DNA of 64,000 nt from Anaerolineae bacterium (GCA_019913005.1 JAIOHL010000038.1:35270-99269), one strand, 5' to 3'; counted from the first letter of the stretch, positions 1-9,609 are shown. Made by a program: numbers and translations. The notes: generated by a model from the letters alone, not told the origin.

Positions 1-285
1 ATCACCACTGAAAGGATTGGGCACATAGCGATCTGCGTGCCAATCATTGTGCCACTGACCGGGATTATCCCCTTCATGAACCAGATACCGGAATTGGAAA
101 TCTTGGTCCAAGGGCAAATCTACCGTAATTTGATAAGATTTGGCTTTTAGTTCCATCAGGGTCGCTGTTTCATCCCAGTTGTTAAAGTCACCAACCAGAT
201 AGACCTTAACGGAATCAGACGCAAGCGATTCTGGCAGAACAAAAGTCACTTTGCATTTGGTTTTCAGGAATTGCTTTTTTAACAT
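1..285 (-). CDS. Isoamylase early-set / CBM48-like protein, 3'-truncated by window edge
   Basis: The ATG at 283-285 is preceded by a good Shine-Dalgarno (GAGGAG, 6 nt away), and the frame stays open to the window edge for 95 codons. The product has the short beta-sandwich seen in glycogen-binding early-set domains, with the motif VYLVGDFNNWDE followed by a second strand pair ending FQFRYLVHEG and an Asn/Trp-rich stretch (WHNDWHADRYVPNPF). Stand-alone proteins of this type are about 95-110 residues, so little is probably missing. The family binds alpha-glucans; no catalytic domain is visible. The precise role is unknown. Confidence 0.75.
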   Translation of the reverse strand, partial: MLKKQFLKTKCKVTFVLPESLASDSVKVYLVGDFNNWDETATLMELKAKSYQITVDLPLDQDFQFRYLVHEGDNPGQWHNDWHADRYVPNPFSGD

Positions 286-316
286 CGAGTCTCCTCGCTT
301 ATGAACACTTATCCCT

Positions 317-345
317 ATTGTACAAGCATTTTTTGTGAAAAATAA
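317..345 (-). promoter_or_regulatory. Candidate sigma-70 promoter for the CBM48-like gene
   Basis: On the minus strand, TTATTT (340-345) and TACAAT (317-322) are separated by 17 nt, about 30 nt upstream of the start codon at 285. The -10 matches well and the -35 is weak. This is a sequence match only. Confidence 0.45.
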
Positions 346-435
346 GGCTCTATTACCGCAACTATTTGGCTGTCTTAACCAAATACTGGGGTTTTGATGT
401 GGTGATTTTTACGAACCACCCGATGATCTTTATCC

Positions 436-1587
436 TCACCTCCCTTGCACCCCCACACGCGGACTATCCAATGTATTGTTATTAGAGTATCCCGCCCGTG
501 CGAAAATTTGACCATTCGCCCCGGTTGGCACTAACCAGCTAATCCGACCACCATCACTCGGCAGTGGATCACGCCCCACCGTATATTGACTGCCATCTGT
601 CCCCACAAAATAGAAATCAATATAGCTGGCATCTGTCGGCGCACCATTCCATGTAATCGTCACTGAGGCATTCGAGGTCAGTAAATAGATACGGCCATCA
701 AACCCGGAGAACGGCGTAATCTGCAAACTGCCTGTCCCGGTCACATAATTAGGGTCATAAATCACATGCAAAATATTGGAGGTCGTCGTGCCAAATTCGT
801 TTTCAGCGACGGCAGTGAAAAATAGTTCCGTATCAAATTCGCTGAATGTATACGATACCCGCGTCCCATCAAACGGATCATTATCAATCCCCACCTGTAC
901 CGGTGCAGGGTCAATCGCCGTTGTTCCAGCGTAATAGCGTACCTGATCGGCATCACTCACCACCCCGGCATCCAGCGCGACGGTGGGTTGCAGTGTAATC
1001 GAAACCCCATCCGAGCGTAACGAGGTCGGTGAGGCCACCAATTGCTGACGAAATACTGGACGATTGCCCGTCAATACACCTTGACTCTGTGTTGCTGTCG
1101 GGGTGCTGGTGCGAATCGTCGTAAGTGGCTGGGTTGGGACAATAAACGTGGGTGGAATGGTCAAGACCGCCGTCGCCCCAATCGGCAAACTGGGCAAATA
1201 CATGACCTGCCCAACAAAAATCGAGTCGGCGTTGGTGATACAGTTACCCTGCTGAATCGCATCTACCGTTGTGCCGAGATTAAATGCGAGACCGAAGAGC
1301 GTATCACCCGTCGAAACCACATAGGGCTGCCACCCCGCCGGAATGCTGCATGTCCCAGTTGAGGAAACATTGGAGGTTGGCACAATCACCGTCCCCCCAA
1401 TAGCGACGGTTGGCGGTGCGAAGCCTTGAATGGTAGCGGTGGCGAAATATTGTTGGGTCAAAACGGCAGGATTCGGCGGCCCCGGCGTGATGGTGATGAG
1501 ACGCGGGGTATCGGTTTCATCCCCACCGCCTCCACACGCAACCAAAATTAGGGCCAATAATGTCAATATCCACACCCGATGCCGCAT
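436..1587 (-). CDS. LysM domain lipoprotein
   Basis: A 383-residue exported protein. The N-terminus is a classic lipoprotein signal (MRHRVWILTLLALILVAC) with the lipobox Cys at residue 18, followed by a Gly/Asp/Thr-rich linker. A LysM domain follows at about residues 87-133: it begins WQPYVVSTGDTLFGLAFNLG, contains the DAIQQGNCI segment and ends VGQVMYLPS. LysM binds N-acetylglucosamine-containing glycans such as peptidoglycan. After a Pro/Thr-rich linker, the C-terminal ~200 residues look like two Ig-like beta-sandwich segments with no recognised catalytic motif. The ATG has a GAGAGGC ribosome site. A structural envelope role is inferred. Confidence 0.8.
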   Translation of the reverse strand: MRHRVWILTLLALILVACGGGGDETDTPRLITITPGPPNPAVLTQQYFATATIQGFAPPTVAIGGTVIVPTSNVSSTGTCSIPAGWQPYVVSTGDTLFGLAFNLGTTVDAIQQGNCITNADSIFVGQVMYLPSLPIGATAVLTIPPTFIVPTQPLTTIRTSTPTATQSQGVLTGNRPVFRQQLVASPTSLRSDGVSITLQPTVALDAGVVSDADQVRYYAGTTAIDPAPVQVGIDNDPFDGTRVSYTFSEFDTELFFTAVAENEFGTTTSNILHVIYDPNYVTGTGSLQITPFSGFDGRIYLLTSNASVTITWNGAPTDASYIDFYFVGTDGSQYTVGRDPLPSDGGRISWLVPTGANGQIFARAGYSNNNTLDSPRVGVQGR

Positions 1588-1755
1588 ATTGGTTGCCTCT
1601 CAGAAATTAGCCCCTCTATTAACATTATCTAATTTAATGGTACGTTTAATGAGCGCTAGAAGCAAGCCTAACGCCTCAAAACTGGGGGTATGTGTAGAAA
1701 GTGAACGGCCATTGAGTGAGCGGTGTATATTCCCAAAATAGTGGAAAGGCCATTG

Positions 1756-2895
1756 ATGCGGACCACCAAAAGACTTCCTTTCTATTTCAGCCTACTGTTC
1801 GTTTTCCTGTTTATCCCTCTGTCCATAAGTTTCGGTCAACAAGCCGATGATACAGTGCCCATCCAGCACCGTGCCAATGCCCAACGCACCGGGGTCTACA
1901 ACGTGCCTGCCATGCGTGAATTCAACGGCATCCAATGGCAGCGCAGCATCGGACGGGTCGCCCACGCCTCACCCCTCTATGCCAACGGTGTCTTGTATAT
2001 CTCCAACCTCGAATCCGAATTCTACGCCGTCGCCCCGACCACTGGGGAGACTCTCTGGCGCTACGATGCCATCCGCAACGGTTTTTCAGCGGCTGCGGTT
2101 GCTGATGGAGTCGTTTATGTTGGAAGTGAGGACCGCAAACTGCTGGCCCTTGACGCCGCGACAGGCGAAGAACTGTGGTCGTTTCGCACAGCCGCGATGA
2201 TTTATACCGCACCGTTGATCGTTGGGAACACAGTCTATTTCGGTAGCGGGGACGGCGTTTTCTATGCCATAGATCGAGTGTCGGGCGCGGAAATCTGGCG
2301 CTACGAAACAGGCAAACGCCCGCTATGGCCCGCCCTATCAGATGGAACGACGATCTATTGGGTCGCTGAAGACGGTCTATACGCCGCTGATGCTGTTAGT
2401 GGTGCAATAAAGTGGCAAATCACCGGAAACAGTCGATGGGCACCCCCGGCCCTCCATGACGGCGTAATTTACGCAGGTAATTCCGACAGCCACGCCTATG
2501 CCATCAATGCTGAAGATGGGTCTATTTTGTGGGATTTTGTGGGTCGGGGAGACGATTGGTCAGGGCCAGCAATTTATAACGGCATGATTTTCATCGGCAA
2601 CAAAGCCAACCTCTTCTATGCGCTAGATAGTGAGACGGGTGAGGAAATCTGGTTATTCGAGACCGAAGATTGGACAGTTGCTGATCCAATTATTGCGGAC
2701 GGGGTAGTTTATTTTGGGGTCGGCAACCACAACAACATAGACGGCCCACGTCACCTCCATGCGTTGGATACAGCCACAGGTGAGGAATTTTGGTCATTTC
2801 AAGCGGAGGGGCGACTCCTAACCGCGCCAGCTATTTCTGACGACGGCACATTGTACATTGCTACTGTCACCGGGATGCTCTATGCGCTGCATTGA
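1756..2895 (+). CDS. Secreted PQQ-binding-like beta-propeller protein
   Basis: A 379-residue protein with an N-terminal signal peptide (basic MRTTKRLP, then a hydrophobic run to about residue 27). The rest is a chain of about eight propeller blades of the PQQ/YVTN type, with repeats such as YAVAPTTGETLWRYDA, LALDAATGEELWSFRT and YALDSETGEEIWLFET. The W-rich ATGEExW signature is characteristic of the family. No quinoprotein dehydrogenase active-site motif is visible, so this is probably a scaffold or BamB-like extracytoplasmic protein rather than an enzyme. The start at 1756 is chosen over the upstream ATG at 1723 because GGAAAGG lies 6 nt before it and the signal peptide begins there. Confidence 0.8.
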   Translation: MRTTKRLPFYFSLLFVFLFIPLSISFGQQADDTVPIQHRANAQRTGVYNVPAMREFNGIQWQRSIGRVAHASPLYANGVLYISNLESEFYAVAPTTGETLWRYDAIRNGFSAAAVADGVVYVGSEDRKLLALDAATGEELWSFRTAAMIYTAPLIVGNTVYFGSGDGVFYAIDRVSGAEIWRYETGKRPLWPALSDGTTIYWVAEDGLYAADAVSGAIKWQITGNSRWAPPALHDGVIYAGNSDSHAYAINAEDGSILWDFVGRGDDWSGPAIYNGMIFIGNKANLFYALDSETGEEIWLFETEDWTVADPIIADGVVYFGVGNHNNIDGPRHLHALDTATGEEFWSFQAEGRLLTAPAISDDGTLYIATVTGMLYALH

Positions 2896-2902
2896 TTTTC
2901 AT

Positions 2903-2922
2903 GGGGGTTGTATATGACCCCC
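2903..2922. terminator. Hairpin between convergent genes
   Basis: GGGGGT (2903-2908) pairs with ACCCCC (2917-2922) across an 8-nt loop, between the ends of the propeller gene and murJ. The flanking T tracts are poor on both strands, so it is a hairpin with possible bidirectional terminator function. Confidence 0.4.
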
Positions 2923-2928
2923 TTCCCT

Positions 2929-4638
2929 CTATATCGCCGATGGGCTGACCTCAGGAGTGATAGGGGTGGATTCCTTACCCCGTCCCCGCCGCAGCATATC
3001 GGGAAGCTGCCGCACTTCTTCCACTTTGAAGATCAGCGCTCCAATCAGGAAAAACACACCGCCGAGTACCCCACCAACGCCAGCCCGTGCCAAACCCGCA
3101 ATGCGACTCGTCCCCTCAAAAATCGAATGGGCCAGCGCATAATCTACCAAAAACACCGGAATCGCCATCAACACCGTCGCCGCGAGAGTACGATAAATGG
3201 CAGTCTGGATGCGCGATTCGTCCACATCCTGCCAGCGCCGTTTCAAAATCACGAACATCAACCCCAACTCGACCATAAACGACACCAGATAGCCAATCGC
3301 GGGGCCACCCACCCCCAACGGCCCGTATAAACTGATGCCCTCCACATTGTCGTAAATCAGATAGCCGACCACGACCACCAATACCGTTGCCGCCGTCGCC
3401 ACCGCCGATACAATCAGCGGGGTCATGGTATCTTTCATAGCGTAAAATGCCCGTGTCACGACCTCATGCACCGCTTGGAACACCAGCGCAATCCCCATGA
3501 CCTGCACTACCGCATAAACCAAACGGGCCTCGTCGGGGTCGGTAAACAAAATTTGCACCGCAGGCCGTCCAATCAAGATCATGCCTGCCCCCGCCGGGAT
3601 GCACCCCACCAAAATGAAGCGTACTGCCTGCGAGAACATCTTGCGCCGCTGTTCGACATCCCCCAATTCCGTCAGGGCCGCCAACGATGGAAAGATCACA
3701 AAGGCCATCGCCGTGCCAATCAGCGCTTCGGGGATGTCCATAATCCGCACGCCCCAACCGAACGCACTCAGCGCCCCTTCCCCCAACCGTGACGCAATAT
3801 TGCTGATAGCAAATAGGTTAATCGCAAACAGGCCACTCGCCAAAATTCGTGGAATCAGCAGCCTCACCACATGACGCAGTTGGGGGTCTTTCCAGCCAAG
3901 TGTTGGACTCCATTTGGCTTTAAATCGGAACAGGCCCGGCACTTGAATGGCAAAATGCAGCAGCGCTCCCAAAACCGTCCCCCATGCCACGCCATAAATC
4001 CCAAATGGGCCTGTAAATACAATCACGCCGAACAGCAGGCCGAGGTCATAAAAAATTGGCGCGAGGACAGGCAACAAAAAGTGGTTATGCCCATTCAGTA
4101 CCCCCGTAAATAAGCTACTGAGGGGGAAAATCATGACCGTTATCAGCAGAATCCGCATCAATTCAACGGTTTGCTTGACCTCGCCATCGCTAAATCCGGG
4201 GGCTAAGATTTCGCGCACCAGTAGCGGGGCCATCACCAACACCATCACCCCCAACACCAAGCTGATAATCAGCATGGTATTAAACACCTGACTCGCCAAT
4301 CGCCATGCCCCCGCGCCATCCCGCCGATTGAGTAAGCCGCTAAACAGCGGAATAAATGCCACCGATACCGCCCCCACCCCAATCAACCGAATGATATTGT
4401 CGGGGATGAGGCTGGCTGCAACATAAGTATCTTGGTCAGAACTAGTGCCAAAGCGATCCGCTAAAATCACCACCTGCCCCAAGCTGACCAGTTTCGTTGC
4501 CAAAAAGCCAATCATGACGACCAGCGTGGAACGTATCAGCCGTTTGGCGCTTAAGGGGGCGGCGTGGCGTGTGGGGTCATCCGCATCCGCAGGGGGTGGG
4601 ACAACCGGGGTTTCCATAAGTTCAGGTGTTTGGGTCAT
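2929..4638 (-). CDS. murJ: Lipid II flippase MurJ (MviN family)
   Basis: A 569-residue polytopic membrane protein of the MOP exporter superfamily, with about 14 predicted membrane segments, as usual for MurJ. Family signatures include the N-terminal LGQVVILADRFGTSSDQD, LIPDNIIRLIGVGAVSVAFIP and the TRAFYAMKDTMTP motif in the second half. It flips lipid-linked peptidoglycan precursors across the cytoplasmic membrane. The cytoplasmic N-terminal extension (about 35 residues, Pro/Asp-rich) is longer than in E. coli MurJ. A GAGGC ribosome site lies 7 nt before the ATG. It is transcribed alone, convergent with the propeller gene. Confidence 0.93.
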   Translation of the reverse strand: MTQTPELMETPVVPPPADADDPTRHAAPLSAKRLIRSTLVVMIGFLATKLVSLGQVVILADRFGTSSDQDTYVAASLIPDNIIRLIGVGAVSVAFIPLFSGLLNRRDGAGAWRLASQVFNTMLIISLVLGVMVLVMAPLLVREILAPGFSDGEVKQTVELMRILLITVMIFPLSSLFTGVLNGHNHFLLPVLAPIFYDLGLLFGVIVFTGPFGIYGVAWGTVLGALLHFAIQVPGLFRFKAKWSPTLGWKDPQLRHVVRLLIPRILASGLFAINLFAISNIASRLGEGALSAFGWGVRIMDIPEALIGTAMAFVIFPSLAALTELGDVEQRRKMFSQAVRFILVGCIPAGAGMILIGRPAVQILFTDPDEARLVYAVVQVMGIALVFQAVHEVVTRAFYAMKDTMTPLIVSAVATAATVLVVVVGYLIYDNVEGISLYGPLGVGGPAIGYLVSFMVELGLMFVILKRRWQDVDESRIQTAIYRTLAATVLMAIPVFLVDYALAHSIFEGTSRIAGLARAGVGGVLGGVFFLIGALIFKVEEVRQLPDMLRRGRGKESTPITPEVSPSAI

Positions 4639-4745
4639 GCCAATGCCTCAACTGCATCATTCGAAAACAAGTCGGGCATTGTACCGCAGTTAAGGGGGAG
4701 GAACTAGCAGCGGAAGGTTGTAGTCAGAAAATCACCCAATCCCAT

Positions 4746-6017
4746 TTACCGAAAGGGTTGATTTACGAGGCAGTCCCGATAACTCTCCATAAAACTAGCG
4801 GCTATGCGATTGGCAGTCTCTTGGTTCGAATCTGAAATGCTCACTCCAAGATTCTCCGAGTCGAAAAAAACGGTCAGACCTTCTTCATGGGTTACAGCGT
4901 AAAATCCAAATAGGGTATGACCTGTAAAATGCCGGATTTTGGATGGTGTGATTGCTGTTGTAATTTTCTTGCCCGTCTTAACATTGAAAATATGCAGATA
5001 TGGCGCATCTTTGACATAAAAGGCAAGTGTTCTTCCGTTGTCAACAAACTGAAGATACCTCTCCCCTCGATTAGTGCCCGTGTAAAACCCCGCTATCAGG
5101 TTTCCCGACTCAAACTCATACATGCAAATCATAGTATGGTTTTTATGCAACATCAAATCTGGATTGGTAAAAAAGGCAATCACCCGTCCATCAACAGAGA
5201 AAACCGGGCTATACGCCATATACTCAGATCGGCGGGGTGCAGGTTTCGAGTAGAAAAAAAGGCGTTTCTCAATAGGCATAGATTGGTAAACATAGTAACC
5301 ACATTGGTATTCTGTCCAGACCGCACTAAATAATTTACCGCTTGGATGCAAAACCGCATTTCGCCCATAGGACTGATCTTCCAAAACATTGGCTTCGCTT
5401 GTGCCAGTACGATAATTCCATATTCCCCAATCAATCCCTCCGTTATTGCTGGTAATCAGATACCAGATTTTTTCATCATCGGGAAAGAACCCACCTCTAG
5501 TAAACTCTGCATCATTTTCCACGTGATACTCATAGGGAATCTCTTGTTTTTCATAATTCCATATCAGTATGTGTTTATCAAAAACAAATAGAATAAACGA
5601 TTGAACTTCATGATGAACGACATCCCGAATTTGACGCGACGACAGCGAAATGGGAACCAAATATTCCATCTCGATAATCATGCCAGATTTGCTAATATTA
5701 AGAACCTTACAATCTACAGCATCGGATGTTTGTTGTGTAAAATAGAATAGTTTTAGTTTACTTGGATGCCAAACAGCAAAAGCACCTTTTTCGTCTCTTA
5801 TTTGGTGGGCATCGAATTGAGCAAACCGCTCATATTCAATAAATGGATGTTTTTCTGACATAACGTGCTGGTAGGTAGCTTCATCTAGCCACCATCCACT
5901 GTAAGGAATCATTTTCTTCTGCTTATCCACTGCCCGATTACCTTTGCGACGCAAAATTGTCTTGAGAATTCGTTGGAGGATGAATTTATATAGTTTTGGT
6001 AGTTTTGAAGAATGCAC
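4746..6017 (-). CDS. Protein of unknown function with WD40/propeller-like repeats
   Basis: A 423-residue protein with no signal peptide and a strongly basic N-terminus (PKLYKFILQRILKTILRRKG). The body has repeated strand-turn units resembling degenerate propeller blades: FAVWHPSKLKLFYF, AVLHPSGKLFSAVW, SPVFSVDGRVIAFF and FVDNGRTLAFYV. The pattern (hxPsGkxhxxxW) resembles WD40/TolB-like repeats but is too degenerate to name a family. The gene is visibly more AT-rich than its neighbours, which may indicate acquisition or weak constraint. No catalytic residues can be assigned. Confidence 0.6.
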   Translation of the reverse strand: MHSSKLPKLYKFILQRILKTILRRKGNRAVDKQKKMIPYSGWWLDEATYQHVMSEKHPFIEYERFAQFDAHQIRDEKGAFAVWHPSKLKLFYFTQQTSDAVDCKVLNISKSGMIIEMEYLVPISLSSRQIRDVVHHEVQSFILFVFDKHILIWNYEKQEIPYEYHVENDAEFTRGGFFPDDEKIWYLITSNNGGIDWGIWNYRTGTSEANVLEDQSYGRNAVLHPSGKLFSAVWTEYQCGYYVYQSMPIEKRLFFYSKPAPRRSEYMAYSPVFSVDGRVIAFFTNPDLMLHKNHTMICMYEFESGNLIAGFYTGTNRGERYLQFVDNGRTLAFYVKDAPYLHIFNVKTGKKITTAITPSKIRHFTGHTLFGFYAVTHEEGLTVFFDSENLGVSISDSNQETANRIAASFMESYRDCLVNQPFR

Positions 6018-6263
6018 TCACTTGCTCCAGCTAGATTATTTAGTCTAAGGGTAGAGTGTCGCGCTAAACACTGACCAGCCTATCCATTCTACTTATATAA
6101 CCTCCTAATATCAAACAATACTACCCTTTCAAGTTACCATTAACCACCATTTCGGAACAGGGACACCTAAAAATGTGTCAGGATGGGTCTTGAGATATTG
6201 TCGAAACTCCCCTAAAATAGAACGCCTTGCGCTCACCCTTTAACACCCTATGGAGGAAGTTCG
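6018..6263. other. Intergenic region upstream of the Hsp70-like gene
   Basis: A divergent intergenic region of 246 nt. It holds the promoter at 6190-6218 and a small inverted repeat (GACAC at 6162-6166, GTGTC at 6175-6179). No gene was recognised. Confidence 0.6.
6190..6218 (+). promoter_or_regulatory. Sigma-70-type promoter for the Hsp70-like operon
   Basis: TTGAGA (6190-6195) and TAAAAT (6213-6218) are separated by 17 nt, about 45 nt before the ATG at 6264, which itself has a strong GGAGGAAG ribosome site. Confidence 0.6.
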
Positions 6264-8105
6264 ATGCGTCTGGGGATTGACTTCGGCACGACCAATTCAG
6301 CGGTGGCTCTGTATGACGGCGCCAATCTCTACGGGGTAGAAATTGACCCCACCAGCGAAAATTCTGATATTCTCCCTTCCCTGATCTACCTCACCCGCGA
6401 ATACGATACTCATCTTGGCCTCGATGCTATACGCGAATACGCCAAGCGCGAAACAGGCCGTTCGGTCAAATGGCGCAAAAAACTCATCGGTGCATTTGAG
6501 GTCACGGTTGCTGGGCCGGGGAGTGGGCCAATCGTGTTTATGCAAGACGCCTACGCCTTTTATGATGATGCCGCCTTTGGACGCCTGCTCCAATCCGTCA
6601 AGACCGCCCTCCGCAACCCCACCTATCAAGGCACCCAGATTTTTGACCGCTTTTTTACCCTTGATGAACTCATCGCCATTCTGTTGAAATCGCTCCGAAT
6701 CAGCGCCGAAACCCAATTTGACCAACCCTGTACCGAGCTTGTGTTGGGTCGTCCGGTGCGATTTTCGCATGATCCCGTTGTGGATCGCCGTGCCGAAGAA
6801 GTCCTATTTAAAGCCGCACGCTGGGCCGGATTCGAAAATATCCGCTTCCAGCCTGAACCGATTGGCGCGACCTTCCTGTATCACATCCACAGCGAAGACC
6901 GTCAGCGCGTGTTGGTGTTCGATTTCGGCGGCGGCACGCTCGACTTTACCATTGCCGATGTCGGGGCAGGCATCGCGCCGGAAATAATCACCACACACGG
7001 CGTTCTGGTCGGCGGGGATGATCTGGACAAGCGCATTATGGAGTCGCTGCTGAAATATTTTGGGGCGGGTCTCAAAATTGGTAATCAACCCTTCCCATAT
7101 GAAATTCTGGATATGCTGCTCAATTGGCAAACCATGCCCGATGTCAGCCGACCCGAATACCGCGATGTCCTCTACGATTTTCGCCAGCATAGCCCTAAAC
7201 CCCAAATCATTGACGCTCTCGAAACGCTGGTGAGCAACAAATTGGGATTCGCGCTATTCAAGGAAATCGAGCGCGTCAAAAAACAGCTTTCCACCGATAT
7301 GATGGCCCACCTCGAATTTCACCATGACCCCATCCACATCCGCGAAGTCATCACCCGCCCTCAATTTGAGCGCATGATTAGAAACGAAATCCGCGAGGTC
7401 GAAACGGGTCTGTTGGAAACACTGCAAAAAGCCGACATGACCGCCGACGATATTGATGTCGTGCTGCGGACGGGTGGCTCATCTATGATTCCCATCTTTA
7501 TCCAGATGCTAGAACGGCATTTTGGCAAAGCGAAAATCCACGAGATGCACCCCCTGATTTCAATTGTCGGGGGTCTTGGCATCGCGGCCCATGAAGGGTT
7601 TGGGCCATATCCGGTCTATGCCCATCGCTACCCCTCTGAGGGCAATATCGAGACAGTAGTCAGCAATATTGGGGTCTTCAGCGGTAAGCCCTACGAACTC
7701 TACCTGCTGCACAACGGCGAACCTTGCTATATTGACCAAGACACCGTTTTCAAGAAAATCCCCCTCCTCCTCAGCCGCCTACCCGCCATCCGGCCTGCCC
7801 AAGCCGATTATCAACTGGAAACCGACCATTTCCTTGAATTTGAACTGGCCTATCCGTCTACCCTATACGTAGCATTTACGGGTACAGCGTCCAGCCTCCC
7901 CAATTGGCTGCGTAACTGGGAACTCACCGACGACACGTTGGATACATGGGATGAATGGGTCGGCCTCAAACGTTTTAAAATCTACACACAAGATTTCCCC
8001 ACTGGCAAAGTCACCCTCGGCAGCACCCGCGCCTATGGCTATCTCGGCAAGGTCAATCTTCAATATATGGTGTTCATCCAAGCCAAATTTTTTACACTCG
8101 CATAA
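6264..8105 (+). CDS. Hsp70 family (DnaK-like) protein
   Basis: A 613-residue protein with the actin/Hsp70 ATPase fold. The phosphate-1 motif is at the N-terminus (GIDFGTTNSAVAL), phosphate-2 is FDFGGGTLDFTIADVG at about residues 219-234, and the adenosine motif is RTGGSSMIPIF at about residues 404-414. Relative to DnaK it has an extended lobe and lacks the standard substrate-binding domain with its C-terminal lid; the last ~160 residues are beta-rich and unassigned. These divergent Hsp70-like proteins are common in bacteria with unknown clients. It is followed at 67 nt by the HEAT/zinc-ribbon gene and then an esterase, probably one transcript. Confidence 0.85.
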   Translation: MRLGIDFGTTNSAVALYDGANLYGVEIDPTSENSDILPSLIYLTREYDTHLGLDAIREYAKRETGRSVKWRKKLIGAFEVTVAGPGSGPIVFMQDAYAFYDDAAFGRLLQSVKTALRNPTYQGTQIFDRFFTLDELIAILLKSLRISAETQFDQPCTELVLGRPVRFSHDPVVDRRAEEVLFKAARWAGFENIRFQPEPIGATFLYHIHSEDRQRVLVFDFGGGTLDFTIADVGAGIAPEIITTHGVLVGGDDLDKRIMESLLKYFGAGLKIGNQPFPYEILDMLLNWQTMPDVSRPEYRDVLYDFRQHSPKPQIIDALETLVSNKLGFALFKEIERVKKQLSTDMMAHLEFHHDPIHIREVITRPQFERMIRNEIREVETGLLETLQKADMTADDIDVVLRTGGSSMIPIFIQMLERHFGKAKIHEMHPLISIVGGLGIAAHEGFGPYPVYAHRYPSEGNIETVVSNIGVFSGKPYELYLLHNGEPCYIDQDTVFKKIPLLLSRLPAIRPAQADYQLETDHFLEFELAYPSTLYVAFTGTASSLPNWLRNWELTDDTLDTWDEWVGLKRFKIYTQDFPTGKVTLGSTRAYGYLGKVNLQYMVFIQAKFFTLA

Positions 8106-8172
8106 CACATCCTTAGCCATTCTCGGCCTATAATCTGAATATCACGACAATTGAACGAAATGGAGCAGCGTA

Positions 8173-8550
8173 ATGCGCCGCCGATTCATGGGCCGTCCGA
8201 TGATGCGCCCCCAACCCACTCCACAACGTAAAATGTTTATCCAACAGCTACGCGAGATGGGGTTTAGCCCCGACCCCAATGTGCGGAAACAGGCCATTGT
8301 TACGCTGGATGGGTTACGAAATCCGCGTGCCATTCTCGCCCTAAGCAACATCGCCGAAAACGACCCCGACCCCGAAGTCCGCGCCCTTGCCCAACAAAGC
8401 CTCGCCCGAAAAGTGCAAAATATTGGCGCACCCGGTCAAGCCTCTGCCAAAGTCATTTGGGATTGTGATGCCTGTGGAACTCGTGATATTGAAGGGGCGG
8501 CTTGTCCGAACTGTGGTTCATCCCGTCCCGATAAACAGGAGTACATCTAA
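8173..8550 (+). CDS. Small HEAT-repeat protein with C-terminal zinc ribbon
   Basis: A 125-residue protein. Residues ~20-85 form two HEAT-type helical hairpins (NVRKQAIVTLDGLRNPRAIL, then DPEVRALAQQSLARK). The C-terminus is a rubredoxin-like zinc ribbon with two CxxC knuckles (WDCDACGTRD and ACPNCGSSRP). HEAT repeats mediate protein-protein contacts, so it may be an adaptor for the Hsp70-like protein just upstream; that is an inference from context. The N-terminus is Arg/Met-rich. GGAG lies 7 nt before the ATG. Its stop codon directly abuts the ATG of the next gene, implying translational coupling. Confidence 0.75.
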   Translation: MRRRFMGRPMMRPQPTPQRKMFIQQLREMGFSPDPNVRKQAIVTLDGLRNPRAILALSNIAENDPDPEVRALAQQSLARKVQNIGAPGQASAKVIWDCDACGTRDIEGAACPNCGSSRPDKQEYI

Positions 8551-9486
8551 ATGCGCTGCCAGACTTACCTGAGAATAGCCCTGATCGTGCCGATTGTTGG
8601 TTGCATCGTTTGCGTCTTGGGAGCGGTGGGCGTGCGAACGATTTTGGGGCAAGGGCTGGAAACCATTCGGGTGGATGGGCGTGACCGCACGTATATCATC
8701 TACACCCCGGATAGTTATGACCCATCTACTCCCGTGCCGCTAGTATTGGTGCTGCATGGTGGTGGGGGTCATGCTGAAAACGCCCAAAAGATGTCGGAGA
8801 TGAACGCCGTCGCGGATCGGGAAGGGTTCATTGTGGTCTATCCCAACGGAACGGGCCGCTTGGATTATCGCCTACTGACATGGAACGCGGCGGATAACTG
8901 TTGTGGTTATGCCCACGACGAAAATGTGGATGATGTGCAATTTATCCGCGAATTGATTGAGCAGATTCAGCAGGACTACACCATTGACTCCAATCGCATT
9001 TATGTGACAGGCATGTCCAACGGCGGCATGATGAGCTACCGACTGGCCTGTGAACTCTCAGACGTAATCACCGCTATTGCCCCGGTTGCCGGAGCGTTTA
9101 ATCTGGCCGATTGCGAACCCACCCACCCTGTTTCGGTGATTATTTTTCATGGCACTACTGACGAGCATGTGTTATATAACGGGGGTGAGAGCATTAAGAG
9201 CATAGACGGCAAACGGATTGACCAGCCTGTATCCGCCGCTGTAGATTTTTGGACGGCCCATAATGCCTGCGCCGCCGAACCCATCTCAACCGAATCAGGC
9301 AGCATTGTCACCGATACCTATACCGATTGCAGTACGGGTGCGGAAGTCACCCTCGTGACGATTGACGGTGGCGGTCATGCGTGGCCGGGGGGCAAACGCG
9401 GCTCTCGTCAGGGGGACGAACCCACCCAAGAAATCAACGCCAGCGAGGTGATGTGGGAATTTTTTGCCGCCCACCCTCGTGGCTAA
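8551..9486 (+). CDS. PHB depolymerase / LpqC-type alpha/beta-hydrolase esterase
   Basis: A 311-residue secreted or membrane-anchored hydrolase. Residues 8-35 form a hydrophobic signal segment. The alpha/beta-hydrolase core shows the oxyanion-loop motif LVLHGGGGHAENA, the nucleophile elbow GMSNG (within TGMSNGGMMSYRLAC), an acid residue in FHGTTDEHV and the catalytic His in DGGGHAWPGG. This arrangement matches the polyhydroxybutyrate depolymerase/feruloyl esterase group (esterase PHB type, COG3509). The natural substrate is not deducible. The start codon follows the preceding stop without a gap. Confidence 0.83.
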   Translation: MRCQTYLRIALIVPIVGCIVCVLGAVGVRTILGQGLETIRVDGRDRTYIIYTPDSYDPSTPVPLVLVLHGGGGHAENAQKMSEMNAVADREGFIVVYPNGTGRLDYRLLTWNAADNCCGYAHDENVDDVQFIRELIEQIQQDYTIDSNRIYVTGMSNGGMMSYRLACELSDVITAIAPVAGAFNLADCEPTHPVSVIIFHGTTDEHVLYNGGESIKSIDGKRIDQPVSAAVDFWTAHNACAAEPISTESGSIVTDTYTDCSTGAEVTLVTIDGGGHAWPGGKRGSRQGDEPTQEINASEVMWEFFAAHPRG

Positions 9487-9609
9487 TTTTCGCTCTCAGG
9501 ATACTCTCAATAGCTCTCAAAATGTATCCAGACGCCGCCCTAGCATAGATTTTCTCCCACCCCTCCGCTAGACTTGCGACTAAGTTCTGAAATTGGGAGA
9601 GCGAAAACT

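Noticed and set aside
5985..6010. TAGTTTT repeats resembling the haem decamers near the start of the propeller-like gene
   Set aside because: They fall in the coding start of an unrelated gene, have fewer copies and do not keep the four-unit 10-bp pattern.
6162..6179. Inverted repeat upstream of the Hsp70-like gene as an insertion-sequence end
   Set aside because: Only 5-bp arms, and no transposase or matching second end nearby.
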